DNA of 6,292 nt, taken from the NCBI GenBank assembly GCA_903868295.1, contig CAIPUQ010000346.1, forward strand, positions 1 to 6,292. Direction: 5' to 3'. Origin of the DNA: an uncultured Roseiflexaceae bacterium (GTDB lineage Bacteria > Chloroflexota > Chloroflexia > Chloroflexales > Roseiflexaceae). This document shows positions 1-5,699 of this stretch, one piece after another. A program made the position numbers and the translations under genes. The first letter of the stretch is position 1, and every line of letters starts with the position of its first letter. The notes under the pieces are model-generated. The model had not been told where the DNA came from. It did not search any database and saw only the letters and a list, made by a program, of their open reading frames with translations.

Positions 1-2
1 GG

Positions 3-1730
3 TACTGGGAAAAAGTGCTTGCCACACTCCCTGCGCACGATGTCTTGTTGCTCTATGCAATTATCCCCGCCCTCGAAGCGCGGTCTGACTATGGGTCGAT
101 TGCGACGTTGCTTTCGCATTGTCCAATCCCACACTTGCAGCACGCAGAGCATCCCGATAGTGTTCCCCATGCAATTTATGCTATCGCAGCGCGTTTGGTG
201 CGAAACGGTGAACACCAAATTCAGGCTGACCAAATTCTGCAGTCACTCATTCGCAATTGTCTGACGAGCAATTGTCTGGGTGATTTCTATGCACGGTGTC
301 TCCGCAAGCGTGGTCAGCTCTTACGACGCAAAAAACAATTCAAAGGAGCAATTGAGCTCTTTGAGCTGGCGTGTACCGTTCCGGGGTTCAGCGAAATTGC
401 CCAATGTCATACCGACATCGGGTTGTCTGCAGCCGGTTTCCCCGCCCTCGACTCTATTGTGCCCAACGACACCAACGATTTCCGTGTGGTGCATATCGCA
501 CTCAAGCAACAACGGCAGTACTTCGACGAAGCCCTACGCATCCCCCACGGCGAACAGACAAACGCACAGTTCGTGTTGGGTATCATTGCGATGGGCGATG
601 GCAATTTTGATGATGCGTATGATTTTTTTAATGATGCAAAAAGTGGGATGGAGCGACAGCTCGTTGCATACCAAACGCGTGGGTTATTTGATTGGGCAAT
701 GTTCCTCAAAATCCGTACCTGGTCGCAAAAGCTCCAGTTGAGCGATATCCCGACCCTGATGCAAGACCTGCACATCGTGTTTGTTTCGACTATTTTCTTT
801 CCGCTGCGGCATTGGTTGACGATCTACCACAATATCGCCCGCGTCGACCGAGACGCAGGCAGAGCGGTCATGATCCACCTCTTTCAGTATCGTGATGTCG
901 ACATCTTTGATTTGTGCAACGTCGCCGAAGTGATGCAGCAACCGCGTGATATCTGGCAGCGGTACTTCTACGGACAAAAGTTCATTGTCCTTTCTCGCGC
1001 CGAAAAGCTCACGCTCCTGCTCGAGGCATGGACTATCGCAGTGGCACGCAACCACGAAGAATCCATCGAGTATATGTTGAATTTGCTCGAGTACCACGCC
1101 GAGCATTACAGCGAGTATGCTGCACAAATCGATCAAGTCATCGTTGCTGCCTATGAGACGATAGTACGTATCTGGGGAGAGGCCGAAACCCTCAACTTGC
1201 GCATTCAACTCGCCTTCATGGCAGGCAAACACGACGACGCAGTCACCCTCATCGAGCAGCTGCTCAACATATACTTGGGGCAGCAGTCGTTGCACCATGC
1301 GCGCGCAACGTTAAGCATACTGATGCAATTCCCGCAGAGCAATGCTACGCAATACGCAACCCTCCTCGAGCGACCCACGCACACGGTAAAGCCGCGACCG
1401 TGCAAAGTGCTCTATATCGGTGGGAACGAAACACAGCAAGGTTTCAAAGACCAAATCTCCGAGAAATTGCAACAGACCCATCCCCATATCCTGGTCACGT
1501 GGGAGCTCATAGGGTGGCGCTCGAACTGGGACAAAGACGCTGAACGTATAGAGCGCACGATTCCGCAATTCGATTTGGTCATCCTCAGCCCGTATGTGCG
1601 GACGTTGTTTGGCCGATATATCCGTAAAGTAGCCGATAACTGGCGACCGTCAACCGGCAAAGGGCAAGGAAAAATCTATTCGGATATCGTCTCTGCAGTA
1701 GAGTCATTCCAACAACACGAACCAGGCTAA
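3..1730 (+). CDS. Long helical TPR-like protein with C-terminal DUF2325-like domain (5' partial)
   Basis: The reading frame is open to the left edge (Tyr-Trp-Glu-Lys precede the GTG at 15), so the true start is probably upstream; GTG 15 has only a GGGA at 7-10 as a possible ribosome site. Residue numbers count from that GTG. About residues 1-455 are mostly helical with TPR-like segments, for example near 91-125 (FYARCLRKRGQLLRRKKQF), 184-212 (GNFDDAYDFF) and 395-425 (GKHDDAVTLIEQLL). Residues 463-560 form a separate alpha/beta domain. It starts with KVLYIGGNE (464-472), has DLVILSP at 520-526 and ends in a Gly/Lys-rich TGKGQGK (547-553). This order (strand plus GG loop, late hydrophobic strand, final glycine-rich turn) resembles DUF2325, a Rossmann-like domain of unknown function. 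There is no signal peptide or membrane segment in the visible part, so it is likely cytosolic. The biochemical role is unknown; the TPR-like part suggests protein binding. The coding frame is confident, the domain name is moderate, and no function can be assigned. Confidence 0.8.
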   Translation, partial: YWEKVLATLPAHDVLLLYAIIPALEARSDYGSIATLLSHCPIPHLQHAEHPDSVPHAIYAIAARLVRNGEHQIQADQILQSLIRNCLTSNCLGDFYARCLRKRGQLLRRKKQFKGAIELFELACTVPGFSEIAQCHTDIGLSAAGFPALDSIVPNDTNDFRVVHIALKQQRQYFDEALRIPHGEQTNAQFVLGIIAMGDGNFDDAYDFFNDAKSGMERQLVAYQTRGLFDWAMFLKIRTWSQKLQLSDIPTLMQDLHIVFVSTIFFPLRHWLTIYHNIARVDRDAGRAVMIHLFQYRDVDIFDLCNVAEVMQQPRDIWQRYFYGQKFIVLSRAEKLTLLLEAWTIAVARNHEESIEYMLNLLEYHAEHYSEYAAQIDQVIVAAYETIVRIWGEAETLNLRIQLAFMAGKHDDAVTLIEQLLNIYLGQQSLHHARATLSILMQFPQSNATQYATLLERPTHTVKPRPCKVLYIGGNETQQGFKDQISEKLQQTHPHILVTWELIGWRSNWDKDAERIERTIPQFDLVILSPYVRTLFGRYIRKVADNWRPSTGKGQGKIYSDIVSAVESFQQHEPG

Positions 1731-1732
1731 CG

Positions 1733-1761
1733 CTGACAAAGCCACGGGGCAGATGTACAAT
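1733..1761 (+). promoter_or_regulatory. Sigma70-type promoter of the aldehyde dehydrogenase gene
   Basis: CTGACA (1733-1738) and TACAAT (1756-1761) are each one base from the sigma70 consensus and are separated by 17 bases. The -35 box begins three bases after the stop codon of the preceding gene. Transcription would start near 1768 and leave a leader of about 40 bases before the ATG at 1807. Predicted from sequence only. Confidence 0.6.
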
Positions 1762-1773
1762 ACACTGACGTAG

Positions 1774-1790
1774 CGCACCGCAGTGGTGCG
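1774..1790 (+). promoter_or_regulatory. Inverted repeat in the aldehyde dehydrogenase leader
   Basis: CGCACC (1774-1779) and GGTGCG (1785-1790) are perfect inverted arms around a 5-base loop. The repeat lies just downstream of the predicted transcription start and ends four bases before the Shine-Dalgarno sequence. It could be an operator or a small mRNA hairpin affecting ribosome access. No T-tract follows, so it is not a terminator. The short arms mean chance cannot be excluded. Confidence 0.35.
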
Positions 1791-1794
1791 AACC

Positions 1795-1801
1795 AAAGGA
1801 G
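1795..1801 (+). promoter_or_regulatory. Ribosome binding site fixing the aldehyde dehydrogenase start
   Basis: AAAGGAG lies five bases before ATG 1807. This favours that ATG over the in-frame GTG codons at 1783, 1786 and 1801, two of which lie within the leader hairpin and one of which overlaps this site. Confidence 0.75.
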
Positions 1802-1806
1802 TGACG

Positions 1807-3336
1807 ATGGCCACGCGAACACAAAATCTCCTCGCGAAGTTACACATTACAGACCGCAATTTGGGCACATGCACGGGACCAGAGTGGATCTCGTCAGCAG
1901 GTGAGTGGATAACGAGCTACGACCCTGCCACTGGTGATGCAATTGCACAGGTGCAATTAGCTGATCATGCAAGCTATGAACGAACAGTCAACGCCGCGCA
2001 AACATCGTTCACGTCGTGGCGACATGTTCCTGCTCCAAAGCGGGGCGATGTTGTGCGTGATTTGGGAACGATTCTGCGCGAATACAAAGAGCCATTGGGC
2101 GAGTTGGTCTCGCTCGAGATGGGCAAAATTCGCCCCGAAGGACTCGGCGAAGTCCAAGAAATGATCGATATCTGCGATTTTGCCGTGGGTTTGAGTCGCC
2201 AACTGTATGGATTGACCATGCACAGCGAACGTCCACAACATCGTATGTACGAGCAATGGCACCCACTCGGCCCCATTGGGATTATCAGCGCATTCAACTT
2301 CCCGGTCGCTGTCTGGAGCTGGAACGCTGCCATTGCGGCAGTCTGTGGCGACACCAATATCTGGAAGCCGTCGGAACTGGTGCCATTGTCCGCAATTGCC
2401 GTGCAACACCTTGCCAACAAAGTCATGGCAGATCACGGTGTGCACGGGCTGTTTACACTGGCAGTTGGATCCGGTGCGGTGGTCGGCCAAGCGATGGCAG
2501 AAGATCACCGATTACCGTTGGTTTCATTTACCGGCAGCACCAAGACCGGACGCAAGGTCGCGACCACCGTTGCAGGACGTTTCGGCAAGTCGATCCTCGA
2601 ACTCGGCGGCAACAATGCCATCATCGTCACCCCCAATGCGGACCTCGATATGGTCGTTCGCGCGGTGCTCTTTGGTGCGGTTGGTACCGCTGGACAACGC
2701 TGCACGACAACCCGTCGGTTGATCGTCCATGAGAGCGTGGTCGATGCACTCTGCCAGCGCTTGGTCAAAGCATATGCCAGCGTTCCCATTGGTAATCCGC
2801 TCGATGCAGGTACCTTGGTCGGCCCATTAGCGACTGCTGGTGCGGTCAGTTCCATGATGCAGGCAATCACACGTGCAACAGCTGGTGGCGGCACTGTCCT
2901 CGTCGGCGGAGCACACCGTACCGACATCGGTGCGAACTATGTCGATCCAACGATTATTCGCATGCCCAAGCAGATTGATGTGGTCTGTGAAGAGACATTT
3001 GCCCCCATCCTCTATGTGATGAGCTACGCAACACTCGATGACGCCATCACGATGCACAACGATGTCGCCCAGGGCTTGTCGAGTGCTATCTTTACTGATA
3101 GCATGCGCGAAGCAGAGCGATTCTTGTCGCACGGCGGAAGCGACTGCGGTATCGCAAACGTCAATATCGGCACGAGTGGTGCCGAAATCGGCGGTGCGTT
3201 CGGCGGCGAAAAGGAGACGGGCGGCGGCCGAGAAAGTGGCAGTGATGCATGGCGCGCCTATATGCGCCGCCAAACCAACACCATCAACTGGGGTAATCAG
3301 TTGCCACTTGCCCAAGGCATACAATTCGGCGACTAA
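1807..3336 (+). CDS. ALDH7-family aldehyde dehydrogenase (piperideine-6-carboxylate / aminoadipate semialdehyde dehydrogenase type)
   Basis: NAD(P)-dependent aldehyde dehydrogenase of 509 residues, full length for the family. Visible sites are the oxyanion Asn164 in SAFNFPVAVW, the cofactor-binding Lys187 in WKPSE, the FTGSTKTG loop (241-248), the catalytic base Glu265 in LELGGNN, the nucleophile Cys299 in GTAGQRCTTTRR, and ETFAPILY near 396-403. The C-terminal stretch GTSGAEIGGAFGGEKETGG and the ending LPLAQGIQF are characteristic of ALDH7 (antiquitin). Glu118 (GEVQE) and Arg298 align with the Glu and Arg that contact aminoadipate semialdehyde in human ALDH7A1. The expected reaction is oxidation of alpha-aminoadipate semialdehyde, in equilibrium with piperideine-6-carboxylate, to alpha-aminoadipate in lysine degradation, in the cytosol. 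Bacterial relatives are called AmaB or Pcd. No lysine catabolic gene lies beside it, so the substrate is inferred from family only; a broader aldehyde-detoxifying role is possible. It has its own promoter and terminator and appears monocistronic. Confidence 0.93.
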   Translation: MATRTQNLLAKLHITDRNLGTCTGPEWISSAGEWITSYDPATGDAIAQVQLADHASYERTVNAAQTSFTSWRHVPAPKRGDVVRDLGTILREYKEPLGELVSLEMGKIRPEGLGEVQEMIDICDFAVGLSRQLYGLTMHSERPQHRMYEQWHPLGPIGIISAFNFPVAVWSWNAAIAAVCGDTNIWKPSELVPLSAIAVQHLANKVMADHGVHGLFTLAVGSGAVVGQAMAEDHRLPLVSFTGSTKTGRKVATTVAGRFGKSILELGGNNAIIVTPNADLDMVVRAVLFGAVGTAGQRCTTTRRLIVHESVVDALCQRLVKAYASVPIGNPLDAGTLVGPLATAGAVSSMMQAITRATAGGGTVLVGGAHRTDIGANYVDPTIIRMPKQIDVVCEETFAPILYVMSYATLDDAITMHNDVAQGLSSAIFTDSMREAERFLSHGGSDCGIANVNIGTSGAEIGGAFGGEKETGGGRESGSDAWRAYMRRQTNTINWGNQLPLAQGIQFGD

Positions 3337-3346
3337 ATGCCAACGA

Positions 3347-3388
3347 AACACCACCCCTGCTATGTACAGCAGGGGTGGTGTTCTTTTT
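3347..3388 (+). terminator. Strong intrinsic terminator after the aldehyde dehydrogenase, possibly bidirectional
   Basis: A perfect 15-base-pair stem (3347-3361 with 3368-3382) encloses the 6-base loop ATGTAC. It is followed by CTTTTT (3383-3388) on the plus strand. The stem is GC-rich in its upper half and begins ten bases after the stop codon. On the minus strand the same hairpin lies just downstream of the DUF554 stop codon and is followed by the weaker TTTCGTT-like tract, so it may also end that convergent operon. Confidence 0.9.
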
Positions 3389-4130
3389 AGGCAAGGCGGA
3401 GCGCAATCCATAGCAAGAATGGCGCCAACAGCAATGCTGGGAGCAGCGCCGCAATCCGGATCCGGGTCACTTCGAGCAGATTGAGTCCGAGCCCGATGAG
3501 CATGATACCGCCCGTACTCGTCGAGATAATGACGTACGGGTTGGTTGCGGCATCAGGGATGTACGCAGACAATGCGCCTGCTGCCAGAGAAATACTACTT
3601 TGGCCTATGAATAATGGTATCGCCGAAAAAACCACACCGATCCCATAGCTACTCGCGAGTGCTGCGGCCGTAATCGTATCGAGCACTGTTTTGACTATCA
3701 GCAACTGATTGTCGCCGCGCAGACCATTGTCAATGCTGCCAAGAATGGTGACCGGACCCACGCAGAAAATCAAAAACGCTGCCAGCAAGCCTTCACTAAA
3801 GCGCACATCGTTTGCTTGTCCAGCCGTCGATTGAAAGCGCCGAGCGATGCTCCCTAGTCGTTCGTCGAGCCGTAACGCTTCACCGATTCCACCGCCGACT
3901 GCCAGTGCAATCAGCGCAAGAACAATGCCGGGAATCGTGCCTGCGTTGACGGTTCCGAGTTGCCATGACACACGCAACGCCAAGAACAGGGTCGTCAGCC
4001 CAATTGCTGATTGGACCGTCTGAGTGACACGCGCTGGGAGTGCGTTGCGAAAAAACAACCCGAGGAGTCCCCCAACGACCACGCCGATTGCATTGTAGAT
4101 GCTCCCATCAATGAGTTCCCAGATTGTCAT
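3387..4130 (-). CDS. DUF554 family integral membrane protein (YqgA/YdfK-like)
   Basis: A 247-residue, strongly hydrophobic protein of the usual length for DUF554. About eight hydrophobic stretches are visible, near residues 11-27, 38-56, 66-86, 113-134, 144-173, 178-191, 199-219 and 226-245. Family-like signatures are the N-terminal YNAIGVVVGGLLGLFF, the GEALRLDERL segment (83-92), the CVGPVTILGSIDNGLRGD segment (123-140), GIGVVFSAIPLFI (163-175) and GIMLIGLGLNLLE (208-220). It should sit in the cytoplasmic membrane. Function in the family is not established; a transporter-like role is an inference from topology. The ATG at 4130 follows a GAGGAG ribosome site six bases upstream (4137-4142). 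It is the second gene of a minus-strand operon, 29 bases after the unrecognised 212-residue protein, and its stop codon abuts the shared terminator hairpin. Confidence 0.9.
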   Translation of the reverse strand: MTIWELIDGSIYNAIGVVVGGLLGLFFRNALPARVTQTVQSAIGLTTLFLALRVSWQLGTVNAGTIPGIVLALIALAVGGGIGEALRLDERLGSIARRFQSTAGQANDVRFSEGLLAAFLIFCVGPVTILGSIDNGLRGDNQLLIVKTVLDTITAAALASSYGIGVVFSAIPLFIGQSSISLAAGALSAYIPDAATNPYVIISTSTGGIMLIGLGLNLLEVTRIRIAALLPALLLAPFLLWIALRLA

Positions 4131-4159
4131 GCAGTACTCCTCGTCACAGAATGCCTGTA

Positions 4160-4798
4160 TTATGCACTATTCTGTTGCGGGTAGTATCCTTCGTGTTGCA
4201 AGCGCACACGCCGCTCGACCAATGCACGTTCGGCAGCGAGCATGCTTCCAAGTATGATTTTGCCGTGCGCATCCATCACCGCTCCGCTCATGTGATGGGT
4301 GGCGTCGGTAAGTAGATAACGCACCGTCATGTTGTGGCTGGTGTCTTCGAGCGATTGCGTATACACCATATTCATCCGCACACCATTCGGCGCATGGGCA
4401 CCGGCAGTGTGGCGCACCATGTGCTCTATGCAAGCGGCTCCGGGGTAGGAATCTCCTACGCAGAGCACAATGCTGAGTGATGGGTTGTTCGCCAAACGAG
4501 CAAAACTAAGGCACGAATCTATAGTTAACGAGATGTATTCGTCACAGTGCGTGCATTTTGTATCAACCAAAACCGCATCAAACTGCGGTATCTGTGCTAA
4601 ACTTCCATAGAACAGGCGTTGTATAGCGCTCAGTTCTGTATCAACGGTCGACACGTCCCAGAGCCGCTGTATGTGGCCTGTTCCACTACGCAGTTCTTGT
4701 GTTTCGATCGCCATCATAATACGATCGCATGCGAGTTCTACCCGCATGACGGCGATTGTGTTTCGTGATATCTGCTGTGTGGGGAGCCTACCGCCCAT
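4160..4798 (-). CDS. Unrecognised 212-residue soluble protein, first gene of the DUF554 operon
   Basis: I do not recognise this family. The ATG at 4798 is preceded by AAGGTG on the minus strand, four bases away, supporting the start. The protein has no signal peptide or membrane segment. It looks alpha/beta, with probable strands at QFDAVLVDTK (72-81) and LSIVLCVGD (108-116). Other visible features are a CxxC-like KCTHCD (81-86), further cysteines at 24, 96, 113 and 123, and a His/Met-rich C-terminal part with the segment TDATHHMSGAVMDAHGKIILG (about 164-184), then a basic helix (AAERALVERRVRL). The cysteines and histidines could bind a metal, but the pattern matches no metal motif known to me. 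It is transcribed first in an operon with a DUF554 membrane protein and divergently from an FCD-type GntR regulator, so it probably handles or senses the same ligand. That role is inference from position only. Confidence 0.75.
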   Translation of the reverse strand: MGGRLPTQQISRNTIAVMRVELACDRIMMAIETQELRSGTGHIQRLWDVSTVDTELSAIQRLFYGSLAQIPQFDAVLVDTKCTHCDEYISLTIDSCLSFARLANNPSLSIVLCVGDSYPGAACIEHMVRHTAGAHAPNGVRMNMVYTQSLEDTSHNMTVRYLLTDATHHMSGAVMDAHGKIILGSMLAAERALVERRVRLQHEGYYPQQNSA

Positions 4799-4814
4799 TC
4801 TGCACCTTATTTGC

Positions 4815-4830
4815 CAGGCTGTCAGGCTGT
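4815..4830. repeat. Tandem 8-base direct repeat in the divergent control region
   Basis: CAGGCTGT occurs twice head to tail (4815-4822 and 4823-4830). It overlaps an inverted repeat, CTGTCA (4819-4824) with TGACAG (4832-4837). Both lie in the 5' leader predicted for the minus-strand operon. They may be extra regulator contacts or an mRNA hairpin. The short length keeps this tentative. Confidence 0.4.
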
Positions 4831-4835
4831 ATGAC

Positions 4836-4846
4836 AGGTGTTACGA
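4836..4846. promoter_or_regulatory. Candidate FadR/GntR-type operator
   Basis: AGGTGTTACGA matches the FadR-subfamily consensus TNGTNNNACNA at every fixed position except the first. It shares one base with the minus-strand -10 box and covers that promoter's predicted start region, and it ends two bases before the plus-strand -10 candidate. Binding of the adjacent FCD regulator here would affect both directions. The consensus is established for the subfamily; its use at this site is inference. Confidence 0.5.
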
Positions 4847-4874
4847 GTATACTGCAAACCGAGTAGATTGTCAT
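4846..4874 (-). promoter_or_regulatory. Sigma70-type promoter of the minus-strand operon
   Basis: On the minus strand ATGACA (4874-4869) and TATACT (4851-4846) each differ from consensus by one base and are spaced by 17 bases. The -35 box overlaps the start codon of the divergent GntR gene. The start would lie near 4839, giving a leader of about 40 bases to the ATG at 4798. The palindrome AGTATACT (4846-4853) also provides a TATACT -10 box on the plus strand (4848-4853), but no good plus-strand -35 box accompanies it. Confidence 0.55.
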
Positions 4875-5610
4875 GCAAACCACTGTACCCATCGGAAAAC
4901 TTGTCAAAAAAACGCTTGTAGAACAGGCAGTCGAGCAAGTACAAGGCTACATCCTTGTGCAAAAACTCAAGCCTGGTGATGTGTTGCCGTCTGAAATGCG
5001 TTTCACGGAGATACTGGGTGTCAGTCGCCCTGTTGTGCGCGAAGCGCTTCGGACACTGGCTGGGCGTGGGGTACTGACGATCGCCAACGGTCGGAATGCG
5101 ATGGTGAGTCCGGTCAGTGCAACAATGCTTATCCAGTTCTTTGAGCGAGCGACGCAGTTAAACGGCGTTGCGGTACTCGAGCTTCTCGAAGTTCGCTTGG
5201 GTATCGAAGTACAATCAGCAACCCTGGCTGCGACACGACGTACCAACACCGATGTCGTAGCGCTCCGTGCCTCTATCGCGCAACTCACACAGTCACGTGA
5301 CGACATTGACGCGTATAGCAAACTCGATGCAGAATTACATCTCCGTATTGCAGCAGCAAGCAAAAACGAAATGCTACAGTACTTCGTCGAGTCGCTTAGT
5401 GGTGGTCTGCAAATGACGAGTCTCGTCGGATTACAACATCGTCGTACACGTGCAGAACTCGATGAAGTCCACACAGACCACTGCCTCCTCGTGGATGCAA
5501 TTGTGACCGGGGATAGTGATATTGCACGTAAGCACATGGAACGTCATGTCAACAGTGCTATCCAAGCAATGCGCCGTGACCCTGAGTATAACAATGAGAA
5601 TGTGCAATAA
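4873..5610 (+). CDS. GntR-family transcriptional regulator, FadR subfamily with FCD domain
   Basis: A 245-residue DNA-binding regulator of normal length for the FCD group. Residues 15-80 form the winged helix-turn-helix: the LKPGDVLPSE turn (32-41), the recognition region LGVSRPVVREALRTLAGRGVL (48-68), then the wing. Residues about 100-235 are the all-helical FCD ligand domain. Its metal-binding set appears complete as Asp152 and His156 (LDAELH), His203 and His225. Such proteins usually bind a metal plus a small carboxylic acid, which releases DNA; the ligand here cannot be named. The ATG at 4873 is forced, because an in-frame TAG lies at 4864-4866. Only a weak GAG precedes it, so translation may be modest. 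It is divergent from the unknown/DUF554 operon across 74 bases holding a FadR-like operator, so control of that operon and of itself is the likely role. Confidence 0.93.
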   Translation: MQTTVPIGKLVKKTLVEQAVEQVQGYILVQKLKPGDVLPSEMRFTEILGVSRPVVREALRTLAGRGVLTIANGRNAMVSPVSATMLIQFFERATQLNGVAVLELLEVRLGIEVQSATLAATRRTNTDVVALRASIAQLTQSRDDIDAYSKLDAELHLRIAAASKNEMLQYFVESLSGGLQMTSLVGLQHRRTRAELDEVHTDHCLLVDAIVTGDSDIARKHMERHVNSAIQAMRRDPEYNNENVQ

Positions 5611-5635
5611 ATCACTGAATTACCTGCTGTGGTGA

Positions 5636-5664
5636 TTGACAAACAGTGGGGATGACTATACTAT
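5636..5664 (+). promoter_or_regulatory. Promoter upstream of the MerR-like gene
   Basis: A perfect TTGACA (5636-5641) is followed either by TACTAT at 5659-5664 (17-base spacer) or by the better box TATACT at 5657-5662 (15-base spacer). An inverted repeat, TGACAA (5637-5642) with TTGTCA (5673-5678), brackets the -10 region and could be the regulator's own site. TGTTAG also occurs twice, 19 bases apart (5667 and 5686). The -35 box is clear; the choice of -10 box and the operator are tentative. Confidence 0.5.
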
Positions 5665-5699
5665 TTTGTTAGTTGTCAGTATTACTGTTAGGATTCAAA

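Noticed and set aside
684..1298. 204-codon open frame on the minus strand inside the first gene
   Set aside because: It is antisense to a long continuous frame with TPR-like and DUF2325-like content, and its product has no recognisable domain.
1783..1806. Upstream GTG starts for the aldehyde dehydrogenase
   Set aside because: They would place the leader hairpin and the AAAGGAG ribosome site inside the coding region; ATG 1807 is ideally spaced from that site.
1957..2508. Minus-strand open frames inside the aldehyde dehydrogenase
   Set aside because: They overlap an intact conserved enzyme and show no family features.
4947..5537. 196-codon minus-strand frame inside the GntR gene
   Set aside because: The Ser/Arg-rich product is typical of an antisense frame, and the plus-strand regulator is intact.
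5610..5637. Inverted repeat AATCAC...GTGATT after the GntR gene as a terminator
   Set aside because: The stem is only 6 bp with a 16-base loop and no following T-tract; it overlaps the next promoter instead.
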